A stretch of DNA of 64,000 nucleotides. It comes from Bryobacteraceae bacterium. Its GTDB lineage: Bacteria > Acidobacteriota > Terriglobia > Bryobacterales > Bryobacteraceae. The stretch lies in contig JAHDVK010000001.1 in assembly GCA_023384675.1 (NCBI GenBank), positions 1-64,000 on the forward strand. Reading direction: 5' to 3'. The notes beneath the pieces were generated by a model, which was not told where the DNA came from, did not search any database, and saw only the letters and a list, made by a program, of their open reading frames with translations. The position numbers and the translations under genes are program-made. Shown in pieces: positions 1-11,369 of this stretch. Numbering within the stretch: position 1 is the stretch's first letter; every line of letters starts with the position of its first letter.

Positions 1-41
1 CCAGGTGGGGCCATTTCACTTCATCAAATGGGGCCAATTGA
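1..41. mobile_element. probable terminus of an IS21-like insertion sequence
   Basis: Two copies of a TGGGGCCA(A/T)TT motif, beginning near positions 7 and 30, are separated by an AT-richer stretch. Repeated short motifs of this kind are typical of IS21-family ends. The open frame of the neighbouring gene starts immediately after this block, at an in-frame TGA (39-41), which is what an insertion into the 5' part of that gene would produce. No transposase is visible because the window starts here. This could instead be an unrelated intergenic repeat. Confidence 0.4.
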
Positions 42-659
42 GACTGGCGAAATCACGTCACTCTATTTAGTCCAGCTACAGACGGAGAATCGATCCCGGG
101 CGACCTGTTCGAAGAGTTCTCCCACCTAGCCTCGGAAAAAGGGATTGCCCACGCCCGACGGTGGTACTGGCGACAGACGGCAAAAAGTATCCCACATCTC
201 TTCGCCGCAGGATTCCGTACTGCTCCGTGGACTATCATCGCCGTAGTGACCGGGGCGTTCTTGCTGAGATGGTTCGTCTCCGGTCTGTCGAGACCAGCAA
301 TCAATGGAGCAATCGACGAAGTGCTCAGCAGGTACCTGGTCTACGAAGACGACCCTCAGGCTTACATATTTTGGCTGATTAGCAGCGTGTTAACTGTCCG
401 TCTTACCGTAAACGCGCTGGTCGGCGCCTTAGTTGCGTTGGCCGCCAAGGGGCAGGAGATGACGGCTACGATGACTCTGGGGTTCGTCGGCATGATGCTG
501 GCGATTCAAGCTGCTGTTTTGACGGTAGCGAAGACTGAGGATTACGGCGTGGTGTGGACGCTGCCACATACGTTCGCATTTTCAATCGCGATCGTTGTTG
601 CAGGAGCGATCGTGCGAACGTATCGAGCGCGGGCGTCAACACGCCGGTCCGTTACCTAG
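42..659 (+). pseudogene. 5'-truncated permease-prefix (ADOP-type) membrane protein
   Basis: The frame is open from 42 to the TAG at 657-659 (205 codons), but no start codon lies near its left edge. The N-terminal part reads GDLFEEF, then GIAHARRWYWRQ, which is the signature of the permease-prefix domain found in many acidobacterial ADOP-type proteins. About four hydrophobic segments follow (for example WTIIAVVTGAFLLRWF). The usual residues before GDL are missing and are replaced by an IS-like end, so the gene appears beheaded. An internal GTG at 246 could restart translation of the membrane part only. Such small proteins often accompany PadR-type regulators or ABC permeases; neither is visible here. 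Function is unknown. Confidence 0.55.
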
Positions 660-742
660 CACCTACTTGCATAAGTCAGAGTACTTAGACTTGGAGCTGT
701 CGAAAAGACAGCCGCCTTCCTCCATTCGAACGGCGCGGCCTC

Positions 743-795
743 AAAGGCCGACAAAGGCCGACAAGGCCCGACAAGGCCGACGGGTCAAGGCCGAC
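743..795. repeat. degenerate GGCCGACAA decamer tandem array
   Basis: About five tandem or near-tandem copies of an (A)AAGGCCGAC unit with a period near 10 lie between the truncated membrane gene and the RAYT transposase. The last unit runs directly into the left inverted repeat at 796. The array is not obviously coding. It may be slippage-generated or part of the repeat family mobilised by the RAYT. Confidence 0.65.
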
Positions 796-821
796 GGGGT
801 CAAAGACCTCGGTTCCTAAAC
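796..821. repeat. left arm of a 26-bp perfect inverted repeat flanking the RAYT gene
   Basis: The 26 bases here are the exact reverse complement of 1566-1591. The core GGTCAAAGACC can form a 4-bp stem around AAA, resembling a REP-type mini-hairpin. The two arms lie 42 bases before the transposase start and 31 bases after its stop. Confidence 0.85.
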
Positions 822-846
822 TACCCCTGAGAATTTTTGGGGGTAG
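821..846. repeat. REP-like hairpin CTACCCC...GGGGTAG
   Basis: A 7-bp perfect stem (821-827 with 840-846) has a 12-base loop and carries GTAG at its foot. It directly abuts the left inverted repeat and ends 17 bases before the transposase start. A GTAG tetranucleotide at a hairpin foot is characteristic of REP sequences recognised by RAYTs. It could also act as a terminator or attenuator, though no T-run follows it. Confidence 0.55.
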
Positions 847-863
847 ATCGCCACTATATCCAT

Positions 864-1534
864 ATGCCCCGACTGCCGCGCCTGGTTCTCCCAGGTATCC
901 CTCACCACATCACCCAGCGCGGGAACTACCGCCAAAAGACCTATTTCCGGGCCGAAGACTACCGGCTCTACCTCCAACTCCTCAAGGACAATTCGCGTCA
1001 CCTTGGAGTCGCCCTGGTCATGCCCACCTCGTCGCCGTACCGCAGCGCCCGGACTCCTTCGCGCGCACGTTTCGCCGGGTGCATTCCGAATATGCCCGCG
1101 CGATCCACATGCGGCTGCGGCGCGTAGGTCATTTATGGCAGGCACGTTACGGCTCGACGCCGATGGATGAAAAACATTTCTGGGCGGCTATGTTGTATGT
1201 AGAGCAAAATCCGCTCCGGGCCCGTTTGGTGGAACAGTCCGGGCAGTGGAGATGGTCCTCCGCGCAAGCGCACCTGAGAGGGGAGGATGCGGGCCTGCTG
1301 GACCTGGTTCCGTGGCGTGCCCGCCACACGCCAGAGACCTGGAAGTTGCACCTGGACAAAGGGTTACTGGAGGCGGCCCTGATCGAGCGAATCCGCGACG
1401 CCACCGAACGTGGCCACCCCCTGGGCGACGAAGCGTTCGTCAAGCGGGTCCGGGAAGACTGGAAGGCGCAGAAGACGCAGTCTCCGGCAGAACCGCTCGA
1501 AACTGTGATAAACCTTGAAATGGCAGCGACTTAA
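864..1534 (+). pseudogene. REP-associated tyrosine transposase (RAYT, IS200/Y1-like), inactivated
   Basis: The first part starts MPRLPRLVLPGIPHHITQRG, the standard N-terminus of the Y1 transposases that handle REP elements. After GVALVMP the reading frame breaks near 1020. The rest continues in another frame as HLVAVPQRPDSFARTFRRVH, then FWAAMLYVEQNPLRARLVE, to a TAA at 1534. The family's conserved YCLMPNHVHL block, which carries the metal-binding HUH motif, is collapsed by a small out-of-frame deletion, so one HUH histidine is gone. The presumed nucleophilic tyrosine (codon 1196-1198) remains. The gene is therefore very probably dead. It is flanked by perfect inverted repeats and REP-like hairpins, its likely substrates. 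Confidence 0.85.
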
Positions 1535-1565
1535 AGGAAGATGCTTACTAATCTTGACGAAATGA

Positions 1566-1591
1566 GTTTAGGAACCGAGGTCTTTGACCCC
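1566..1591. repeat. right arm of the 26-bp perfect inverted repeat flanking the RAYT gene
   Basis: This is the exact reverse complement of 796-821, beginning GTTTAGGAACC and ending TTTGACCCC. It lies 31 bases after the transposase stop codon and runs into a CAATTG-rich repeat cluster. The GGTCTTTGACC core can form a small hairpin. Confidence 0.85.
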
Positions 1592-1640
1592 AATTGCCAC
1601 CCCGATTGCCCAATTGACCCCAATTGCCCCAATTGCCTTC
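1590..1640. repeat. CCCCAATTGCC repeat cluster
   Basis: Four to five imperfect copies of CCCCAATTGCC or CCCGATTGCC are packed in about 50 bases just upstream of the membrane protein gene at 1669. The segment 1600-1615 matches the reverse complement of 2750-2765 at 15 of 16 positions, so the cluster has an inverted partner on the far side of that gene. Confidence 0.7.
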
Positions 1641-1668
1641 GGATTGATGGAGAAGCTACGGAGCAGGA

Positions 1669-2703
1669 ATGAGAATTGTGGTGGTGGCTGGGCTTCTCTT
1701 GGTGTGCCTGCTGGGGGAGTGGTGGTTTCTGCGCGAGAAGGATTTGCCCTACATGTGGGCGGTGGTTGCCGTACTGGGGGGCGGCCTTACGCAGATTAGC
1801 GCGGCATTGCCGGTGTTGTGCAAGGCGTTCCGCACAGCACAGCAACCGGAGACGGCCCCATCCGCGTGGCAGGATGGCAACCGGGTGCGGATTGGTGGGG
1901 TGGTTCAAGCCGCAGGCGAAACGCTAAAGACCCCCTTCACGGGCCAGGATGCAGTCTGCATGGAGTTTGTCTTGCGCGTGGCGGACACCGGCAAGGGCGA
2001 GGGGGATTCGGCCTACAGCGAACGCCTGCATATTCCACCGGGCATGTGCGGCTATGATCAGATCCCCTTTGGGATCGCAACCGCCCGCGGGTTCGTCGCA
2101 GTGGCCGGGACTCCCTCGCTGAAGCGCTTTGCCGGTTGGGCGAGTCTGGATCCAGGCAAGTGCGCCGAGGCCGGTGTCCTGTTGGCGCGCGCCCGCTGGC
2201 GCTTGGGCGACATGCGGCTGAGAGACGGCGTTTATCGCGGTTTTGTGGGTCAGGAGGACAAGGCCGTGCGGCTGTATTTGCTCAACACCAGGCTTGCGGA
2301 ACTCATGCTGATGCCGCCGGGGCAGCCCACGGCAGGCTGGGTGGAGGGCTATCCGCCGCCCCATCTCCAAGGCGATGAAGCGGCGGCAGTGCTGACCCGC
2401 CGGATGCGCCAGCGCATCTGGCAGTTCTATGAGCACTCCCTGAGGCCGGGTGCGGAGGTGACCGTGGAGGGCATCTTCCGCGACCGCCCGCCCCGCATCG
2501 AGATCAGCAACTGGATGCGGGATTCACGGGCGATGGAGGCGATCCGCCCCGGGCTGGCTGGCGTCACGGCAAAGGCCCAACTGCGGTTCGAATGGATTAG
2601 CCTGCTGCTTGGGGTCACTGTCACGGGCTGGCTGCACTACGCCGTCTATGCGCACGGGGGCGCCTTGTACCGGACTCTGGTTGACAAGTTCGCCGCCCTG
2701 TAG
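1669..2703 (+). CDS. membrane protein with a possible GIDE/BAM-like domain, unknown function
   Basis: A 344-residue protein with an AGGA Shine-Dalgarno just before the ATG. Two hydrophobic segments lie at the N-terminus (about residues 1-16 and 29-52) and one near the C-terminus (about 308-330), so the large middle part lies on one side of the membrane. The middle has IGGVVQAAGETLKTPFTG followed by CMEFVLRV, reminiscent of the GIDE/BAM-type domain of membrane E3-like proteins. This resemblance is weak and the RING part is absent. The gene stands alone between inverted CAATTG repeats, which suggests acquisition or relocation together with the repeats. The role is unknown. Confidence 0.7.
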   Translation: MRIVVVAGLLLVCLLGEWWFLREKDLPYMWAVVAVLGGGLTQISAALPVLCKAFRTAQQPETAPSAWQDGNRVRIGGVVQAAGETLKTPFTGQDAVCMEFVLRVADTGKGEGDSAYSERLHIPPGMCGYDQIPFGIATARGFVAVAGTPSLKRFAGWASLDPGKCAEAGVLLARARWRLGDMRLRDGVYRGFVGQEDKAVRLYLLNTRLAELMLMPPGQPTAGWVEGYPPPHLQGDEAAAVLTRRMRQRIWQFYEHSLRPGAEVTVEGIFRDRPPRIEISNWMRDSRAMEAIRPGLAGVTAKAQLRFEWISLLLGVTVTGWLHYAVYAHGGALYRTLVDKFAAL

Positions 2704-2743
2704 GGACTCCGGGGGCTACCGGCTTCGAGTGCGTAGTACGGGG

Positions 2744-5545
<2,802 letters not shown>

Positions 5546-5573
5546 ACGAAGTACCTATGCCCTTGTCCGATGC

Positions 5574-5592
5574 GGAGGGAGGGGGGGGGAGG
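5574..5592 (+). other. G9 homopolymer and G-rich tract in the uvrA-mutY intergenic region
   Basis: The tract reads GG-A-GGG-A-GGGGGGGGG-A-GG. It lies 29 bases upstream of the uvrA GTG and 25 bases before the mutY ATG. A run of nine G is prone to slippage, and the tract could form a two-layer G-quadruplex. It lies where the divergent promoters or leaders of both repair genes must be. Regulatory relevance is inferred only. Confidence 0.6.
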
Positions 5593-5617
5593 ATCAACTA
5601 AGATTGTACCAGCGCGA

Positions 5618-6607
5618 ATGCGAAATCTGAGACAGGCGCGGGCGGCATTGGCGGCATGGTTTGACGGGGCGCGGCGGGATCTGCCGTGGCGGCGGACCCA
5701 CGATCCGTGGCGGATTCTGGTGAGCGAGGTGATGCTGCAGCAGACGCGGGTGGCGGTGGTGGGACCCTATTACGAGCGGTTTTTGGAGAGGTATCCGGAC
5801 GCGGCGGCGCTGGCGGCGGCGCCGGAGCAGGAAGTGCTGGCGCAGTGGAGCGGATTGGGGTATTACACGCGGGCGCGGAACCTGCAAAGGGCGGCGCGGG
5901 CGGTGGTGGACACAGGCGGGTTTCCACGGAGCTACGAAGAGATCCGGGCGCTGCCGGGGGTGGGAGAGTACACGGCGGCGGCGGTGGCGAGCATCGCTTT
6001 CGGGCTGCCTCATGCGGCGGTGGACGGCAATGTGGTCCGCGTGACGGCGCGGGTGTTTGGCGAAAAGGGCGATGTGCAGACGCAGCGCGTGCGCGAGCGG
6101 CTGAAGAAGGAAGCGCAGAGGCTGCTGGACCCGCACCGGCCCGGCGATTACAACCAGGCGGTGATGGAGTTGGGGGCGACGGTCTGTCTGCCGCGGAATC
6201 CGCAATGTCTGCTGTGCCCGTGGCGGGACCAGTGCGCGGCTCGGGCGGCGGGCATCGAGCAGGAATTGCCGGTGAAGGGGCGGAAGCGGGAAGGTGTCCG
6301 GGTGCATTTGACGCTTTGCATTGTCGAGCGGGCGGGGGCGGTGCTGTTGCGGCAGCGGGAGGCGCATTCATCAAGGCTGGCGGGGTTTTGGGATCTGCCG
6401 GAAGCGCGGGAGTTGCCGCACGCGGAGATCGGCGACGTGCTGGGGCGGTTCAAACACTCGATCACGCGGCACGATTACACGGTGGAGGTGCGGGCGGCGC
6501 GGGTGGTCCGGGCGCCGCGGGGGTTCAAGTGGGTGGGACGCGAGGACCTGGCAGCACTGCCATTGTCGACGATGGCGCGAAAGGGGCTGGGGGCGGGCGG
6601 ACATTGA
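5618..6607 (+). CDS. mutY: A/G-specific adenine DNA glycosylase
   Basis: MutY removes adenine mispaired with 8-oxoguanine or guanine in base excision repair. The 329-residue product has the helix-hairpin-helix segment [12 protein letters not shown], the catalytic Glu37 (SEVMLQQT) and Asp136 (VDGNVVR), and the iron-sulfur cluster ligands Cys190, Cys197, Cys200 and Cys206 in the standard C-x6-C-x2-C-x5-C spacing. A NUDIX-like C-terminal 8-oxoG recognition domain follows from about residue 225. An ATG at 5570 is in frame but would translate the G-run, so the start at 5618 is preferred. It is divergent from uvrA. Confidence 0.96.
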   Translation: MRNLRQARAALAAWFDGARRDLPWRRTHDPWRILVSEVMLQQTRVAVVGPYYERFLERYPDAAALAAAPEQEVLAQWSGLGYYTRARNLQRAARAVVDTGGFPRSYEEIRALPGVGEYTAAAVASIAFGLPHAAVDGNVVRVTARVFGEKGDVQTQRVRERLKKEAQRLLDPHRPGDYNQAVMELGATVCLPRNPQCLLCPWRDQCAARAAGIEQELPVKGRKREGVRVHLTLCIVERAGAVLLRQREAHSSRLAGFWDLPEARELPHAEIGDVLGRFKHSITRHDYTVEVRAARVVRAPRGFKWVGREDLAALPLSTMARKGLGAGGH

Positions 6608-6804
6608 AGCGGACATGAAGATGGGTCCGGCGGGAATGGTTCCTGCTCTATCGTCTTGATTCCTAATTACTTGACTCCCTCTATGCGAGGGCCCCCAAAG
6701 CGGACATCCCAGGCCCGGCCGGAGCGGCGCATATCCCCTATTCCCAACTTTCGAATGGGGAATCGACAAGCCGGGGCGGACCGGGTAGGATGGGGCCAGG
6801 CCTG

Positions 6805-7641
6805 ATGCGGACCTTATTGTCTGTTTTGGTGGCCGGCGCGCTGGTTGGAGCCGCGCACGCGCAGACGGCATCGCAGATGCCCCAGTATTCGGCGGAGACG
6901 GTGGTGAGCTACGCCAGCCTCGCGGAGGGTCCGCTTGCGCCGAACTCGCTGGTGACGATTTTCGGGCGGAATCTGGCCTGGGTGACGCAGTTCCGGTCGC
7001 AATGGGATGTGGCGGGCGACACGCTGCCGCTGATCCTGCCGGGAACGAGCGTAATGGTGATGGTGAACGGCCTGGCGGCGCCGGTGGACATGGTGTCGCC
7101 CGAGCAGGTGACCTTTCTGATGCCGCCGAATCTGGGGGCGGGGACGGCGGAGATCCGGCTGGTGCATGCGGGCAGGGCCGGTCCGGCGGTGCGGGTGCAA
7201 GTGAAGGAATACGCGCCTGCTCTGTATTTGTGGAATCACGGCGTGGCGCTGGCGCGCCATCCGGAGACGCACGAATGGGTGGAGCCGGGGTTGCCCGCCG
7301 AACCGGGACAGGAAGTGATTCTGTACGCGACGGGCTTGGGTGAGACGGAGCCGCCTCTCGAATACCGGCAGATTCCGAGGGAGGAGAGGCAGATCAAAGC
7401 GTGGCGGGAGTTCGTTGTGTGGTTCAACGATGAGCCGTTGCCGGAAGAGCGCCTGGGCTACGTGGGTGTGATGCCGGGCTTCCCGGGGATTTATGAGATC
7501 CATGTGCGGTTGCCGGACGAGTTGCCGTCGAACCCGCAGGTACGGCTGCAGGTTGGCGAGGCCGTCAGCCCCGAACAGGTCAGGCTGGCGGTGAAGGGGT
7601 TCGACGATCCCGAACCCGAACCCGAAGATCCCGGTGGATAA
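6805..7641 (+). CDS. secreted TIGR03437-family protein
   Basis: A 278-residue exported protein with a clear signal peptide ending AGALVGAAHA-Q. The body has the TIGR03437 hallmarks common in Solibacter-type secreted proteins: APNSLVTIFGRNLA (about residues 44-57), then VNGLAAPVDMVSPEQVTFLMP, and later VILYATGLGETEPP. In this family the domain often forms the C-terminal part of much larger proteins; here it makes up nearly the whole protein, ending in an acidic Pro-rich tail (DPEPEPEDPGG). The molecular role is unknown, perhaps cell-surface or carbohydrate binding. An in-frame ATG at 6790 exists, but a GG-rich stretch abuts it with no spacer. Confidence 0.8.
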   Translation: MRTLLSVLVAGALVGAAHAQTASQMPQYSAETVVSYASLAEGPLAPNSLVTIFGRNLAWVTQFRSQWDVAGDTLPLILPGTSVMVMVNGLAAPVDMVSPEQVTFLMPPNLGAGTAEIRLVHAGRAGPAVRVQVKEYAPALYLWNHGVALARHPETHEWVEPGLPAEPGQEVILYATGLGETEPPLEYRQIPREERQIKAWREFVVWFNDEPLPEERLGYVGVMPGFPGIYEIHVRLPDELPSNPQVRLQVGEAVSPEQVRLAVKGFDDPEPEPEDPGG

Positions 7642-7643
7642 GG

Positions 7644-8414
7644 TTAACCGTTTCCGACCTGGTCGTCAGTCAGGTTGTACCAATCGAGCGTTGCGTTCAG
7701 AACAGACCTGAGGTAAGTGGCGAGGCCGGGGCAATTGTCGTTGAGCGCCCCAATCTGGCGCAAAGTCAGTTCCCGTCGAGGCGGGGAGGCGGGACTGATC
7801 CAGGATTTTCGTCCGTGGGCGATTTGCTCGCGGACTGCGGCCTCAACCAGCGCGCCCGCCAATCGCTTCGCGGCTGCGGGGTCGAGTCCCGCGAGGCGGA
7901 GACACGCCAGAGCCGAATCCACCAGAGGCGCGGCGAGGGATTCGGCAGCCATGATCCCGGCGGCGTACACCTGCTTTAAGCCTGGCTTCAACTCAATCGC
8001 CCGGACGCCGGCATTCCGCCAGACGAGCCGCAGTGGCCGGAGGGCTTGAGTTTCCCCCTCGACGAGCAAGACCTGCTCCTGCCGGAGGGGAAGATGGGTG
8101 AGGCTGGCGACCGCCGCACCCTTGGCAGCAAGCGCTCCCAATGCCGAGCAATCCAGGCCCGGATCGACCAGGACCACAGTTTTTCCGCGCCATTGAATCT
8201 TCGTTCGCAGCAGGGCGAGTTGAGTGCTGGCAAGCTCGTGCTCGGGAACCTGGAGCCAGATCAAGCGGCACGGCGCGAGCGCCTCGAGATCTCCGGCTGC
8301 CCGGCCGAGGCGGAGGTAATTGGCGTAGCGGCTGGCAAGCCGTTTGGAACTGGCGACTACAGGGCCGAAAGCGGAGCCCAATTGGGGGACGCGCAGCAGC
8401 GTCGAGTCACTCAT
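7644..8414 (-). CDS. divergent Rossmann-fold/DUF2520-like protein
   Basis: A 256-residue protein. The C-terminal half has the helical pattern of DUF2520 proteins ([20 protein letters not shown], then [13 protein letters not shown]). The N-terminal half could be a degenerate Rossmann domain, but the usual GxGxxG is not evident, so cofactor binding is doubtful. The start chosen (MSDSTLLRV) overlaps the uvrB stop in an ATGAGTGA arrangement, indicating translational coupling; longer starts at 8438 or 8456 would run further into uvrB. It is the last gene of the yihY-uvrB operon. Function is unknown. Confidence 0.65.
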   Translation of the reverse strand: MSDSTLLRVPQLGSAFGPVVASSKRLASRYANYLRLGRAAGDLEALAPCRLIWLQVPEHELASTQLALLRTKIQWRGKTVVLVDPGLDCSALGALAAKGAAVASLTHLPLRQEQVLLVEGETQALRPLRLVWRNAGVRAIELKPGLKQVYAAGIMAAESLAAPLVDSALACLRLAGLDPAAAKRLAGALVEAAVREQIAHGRKSWISPASPPRRELTLRQIGALNDNCPGLATYLRSVLNATLDWYNLTDDQVGNG

Positions 8415-10434
8415 CCTTCCCGAGGCCAGCAGGCCCATCGGTTTCAGTGCGTTCATAGGGTTGGGGCGTCTTCAGCGCCTTGATTCGATCACGATACCCG
8501 GCTGCCTTCTCAAACTCAAATGCCTGAGCGGCCTGTTTCATGCGCTGTTCGAGGTCCTCGATCAACGCGTTGCGCTGGGGCACGGACAGAAGGGCGATCT
8601 CCTCGTCGCTTTCCAGAGGCGGGGTGACGTAGTCGGATTCGGCGATGGCGATGAGGTTCATGTCGATCGGTTTCACGATCGATTGCGGGACGATGCCGTG
8701 CTGCTCATTGTAATCGGTCTGGATGCGGCGCCGGCGGTTGGTTTCGTCGAGAGCGCGGCGCATGGAGTCGGTTACGGAGTTGGCGTAGAGGATGGCGCGG
8801 CCATTCAGGTGGCGGGCGGCGCGGCCGATGGTTTGGATCAGCGAGCCTGTGGAGCGAAGGAAACCTTCCTTGTCGGCATCGAGAATGGCGACGAGCGAGA
8901 CCTCGGGGAGATCGAGGCCCTCGCGGAGCAGGTTGACGCCGATGAGCACGTCGATATCGCCGCGGCGGAGATTGCGGAGGATTTTGACGCGCTCGAGGGT
9001 TTCGATCTCGGAGTGCATATAGGCGCATTTAACGCCCAATTCGGCGTAATATTCCTGCAAATCCTCGGCCATGCGCTTCGTCAAGGTGGTGATCAGGACG
9101 CGCTCGTTCTGGGCGGAGCGGGCGCGGATCTCGCCCAGCAGGTCGTCCACCTGGCCGCGGATGGGCCGGACTTCGACTTGAGGGTCGACCAGTCCGGTGG
9201 GCCGGATGATCTGTTCCACCACGCCGCCGCCGGTCTTTTGGAGTTCGTAGGGGCCGGGCGTGGCGCTGACGTAGATGGTCTGGTGGATGCGGTGTTCGAA
9301 CTCCTCGAAGGTCAGGGGGCGGTTGTCGAGGGCGCTCGGCAGCCGGAAACCGTAATTGACGAGGGTTTCTTTGCGGCGGCGGTCGCCGTGGTACATGCCG
9401 CCGACCTGGGGAACGGACTGGTGGGATTCGTCGATGAAAAGCAGGGCATCGGCGGGCAGGTAGTCGAGGAGGGTGGGGGGCGGCTCGCCGGGAAGACGGC
9501 CCGAAAAATGACGGGAATAATTCTCGATACCGTGACAATAGCCGACAGACCGGATCATTTCGACATCGAATAGTGTCCGCTGTTGTACGCGCTGGGCCTC
9601 AATCAGTTTGTTCTGCTTTTCCAATTCCGCGTGCCACCATTCGAGTTCGATTTCGATGGAGTTGATGGCGGCTTCCTTGGTTTCGGCGCTCATCACGTAG
9701 TGGGAGGCGGGATAGATGGGCAGCCGGTGGCAGGTGTGGCGGATCTGGCCGAGCAGGGGATCGATCTGGGAGAGCGAGTCGACTTCGTCTCCGAAAAGCT
9801 CGATGCGGTAGGCCCAGTCGTCGTAGGTGGGCCAGACCTCGATGATGTCGCCGCGGACGCGGAAGGCGCCGCGCTGGAAGTTGGCGTCGTCGCGTTTATA
9901 GAGGATTTCAACGAGTTTGCGAGTGATCTGTTCGCGGCGGATGCGCTGGCCCTTTTCAAGCATAAGGAGCATTCCGTAATAGGCTTCGGGCGAGCCGAGG
10001 CCATAGATGCAGCTCACGCTGGCGACGATCACGCAGTCGCGGCGCTCGAACAGGGACCGGGTGGCGGCGAGACGGAGCTTGTCGAGTTCGTCATTGATGG
10101 TGGCTTCTTTTTCGATGTAGGTATCGGAGGCGGGCACATAGGCTTCGGGCTGATAGTAGTCGTAATAACTCACAAAATACTCGACAGCATTATGAGGGAA
10201 GAATTGTTTGAATTCCTGGTAGAGCTGCGCGGCAAGGATTTTATTGTGCGCCAGAATCAGCGCCGGGCGCCCGGTGAGTTCGATCACCTTTGCCATGGTG
10301 AAGGTCTTGCCGGAGCCGGTGACGCCGAGCAGCACCTGATGCGCGTCGCCGTCGTTGACGCCTTGGACCAGGGCGCCGATGGCCGTGCGCTGGTCGCCGC
10401 GTGGTTCATAGGATGTGCCGAGTTGATATGCCAC
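8407..10434 (-). CDS. uvrB: excinuclease ABC subunit B
   Basis: UvrB is the damage-verifying helicase-like subunit of nucleotide excision repair and recruits UvrC. The 675-residue product shows Walker A GVTGSGKT (37-44), the beta-hairpin region [12 protein letters not shown], helicase motifs including DESHQSVPQ, and the C-terminal UVR motif ([18 protein letters not shown]) that binds UvrC. It is transcribed with an upstream YihY-family gene (18 bases away) and a downstream DUF2520-like gene (overlapping), and lies within 3 kb of uvrA. No LexA-type operator was recognised. Confidence 0.97.
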   Translation of the reverse strand: MAYQLGTSYEPRGDQRTAIGALVQGVNDGDAHQVLLGVTGSGKTFTMAKVIELTGRPALILAHNKILAAQLYQEFKQFFPHNAVEYFVSYYDYYQPEAYVPASDTYIEKEATINDELDKLRLAATRSLFERRDCVIVASVSCIYGLGSPEAYYGMLLMLEKGQRIRREQITRKLVEILYKRDDANFQRGAFRVRGDIIEVWPTYDDWAYRIELFGDEVDSLSQIDPLLGQIRHTCHRLPIYPASHYVMSAETKEAAINSIEIELEWWHAELEKQNKLIEAQRVQQRTLFDVEMIRSVGYCHGIENYSRHFSGRLPGEPPPTLLDYLPADALLFIDESHQSVPQVGGMYHGDRRRKETLVNYGFRLPSALDNRPLTFEEFEHRIHQTIYVSATPGPYELQKTGGGVVEQIIRPTGLVDPQVEVRPIRGQVDDLLGEIRARSAQNERVLITTLTKRMAEDLQEYYAELGVKCAYMHSEIETLERVKILRNLRRGDIDVLIGVNLLREGLDLPEVSLVAILDADKEGFLRSTGSLIQTIGRAARHLNGRAILYANSVTDSMRRALDETNRRRRIQTDYNEQHGIVPQSIVKPIDMNLIAIAESDYVTPPLESDEEIALLSVPQRNALIEDLEQRMKQAAQAFEFEKAAGYRDRIKALKTPQPYERTETDGPAGLGKDE

Positions 10435-10452
10435 CTGTCTCAGTATAGGGAG

Positions 10453-11292
10453 TCAGCGGCGGGGCGCCCGGTCGTCGAGGCGCGCGTTGAATTCGCAACC
10501 GAGCATCGCGGACAGGCTCAGCAGGTAGAGCCAGACAAGCAGTGCCATCACCGCGCCGATCGAGCCATAAAGCACGTTGTAGTTGGCGATGTTCCGGACG
10601 TACCAGGCAAAGCCGGCTGTGATGGTCAGCCAGAATCCGGTGGCCAGGATGGCGCCGGGCCAGAGGTAGCGCCGGCGCGGCGCCTGTGGACCGAACCGGT
10701 ACATGACGGCGGTAACGGCGACGATGGCAAAGAAGGCGAGCGCGAGACGGATCGCGTGGGCGAGAACATTCACGCCCCCGGCCAGCACTTCGCCGGCGGT
10801 AAGGAAGCCAAGCTGGGTGAGCACCCAGGTTTCGGCCCGCTCGCCGAAGATGACCAGGCCGGAAGCGAGCAGCACCGGCAGCAGGGAGCCGATCACCAGC
10901 ACCATGGCCAACAGGCGCTGACGGATGACTCCGCGCGTATGCGGACGGCGGTAAGCGGCCTGGTAGGCTTCGAGCAGGCTGGTGGTGACGCCCGAGGCGG
11001 CCCACGTAGCGATCAATGCCGCAACGATGGGCAGCACAGCAGGGCGAGCGCCCCGCTCGAGCACGCTTGTGATCAGCGTATCCACACCAGGTGGTGCGAC
11101 CTGAGAAAGCCAGGTTTCAATTCGGCGGGAGACGGCTTCGGCATTGGCCTGGATCAGCAATGTAGTGACGGTAGTCAGGACCGGAAAGAAGGCGAGGAGC
11201 GCGGAATAGGCGGCGCCCTTCGCGTAGCCAAGAGCGCCGTGCGAATAGAGCCCCTCCATCGCGCGCCAGAAACTGGCCCAGTAATGCGCCAT
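10453..11292 (-). CDS. YihY/BrkB-family inner-membrane protein
   Basis: The 279-residue protein has about six membrane segments and the family signature [20 protein letters not shown] near the N-terminus, with the conserved [10 protein letters not shown] region in the middle. Members were once called ribonuclease BN, but most are membrane proteins of unknown transport function. The ATG at 11292 gives the usual family length; an open frame continues upstream without family similarity. It is the first gene of the operon with uvrB, and is divergent from the dienelactone hydrolase gene. Confidence 0.85.
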   Translation of the reverse strand: MAHYWASFWRAMEGLYSHGALGYAKGAAYSALLAFFPVLTTVTTLLIQANAEAVSRRIETWLSQVAPPGVDTLITSVLERGARPAVLPIVAALIATWAASGVTTSLLEAYQAAYRRPHTRGVIRQRLLAMVLVIGSLLPVLLASGLVIFGERAETWVLTQLGFLTAGEVLAGGVNVLAHAIRLALAFFAIVAVTAVMYRFGPQAPRRRYLWPGAILATGFWLTITAGFAWYVRNIANYNVLYGSIGAVMALLVWLYLLSLSAMLGCEFNARLDDRAPRR

Positions 11293-11321
11293 CAGTTTCC
11301 ATAATCCGCTATGGCGGACGC

Positions 11322-11327
11322 TACAAT
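11322..11327 (+). promoter_or_regulatory. possible -10 element (TACAAT) for the dienelactone hydrolase gene
   Basis: TACAAT lies 43 bases before the ATG at 11370 in the short divergent intergenic region. A TTTCCA at 11296-11301 is a weak -35 candidate with an over-long spacer, so this is only suggestive. Confidence 0.3.
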
Positions 11328-11369
11328 CAAAGTCAATCCCGCGATTCCAAAGCAAGGAGGCACTCGCCG

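Noticed and set aside
6666-6700. CCCTC/GAGGG hairpin with an upstream TTGACT between mutY and the TIGR03437 gene
   Set aside because: No T-run follows the hairpin and no -10 lies at the right distance from TTGACT, so neither a terminator nor a promoter is supported.
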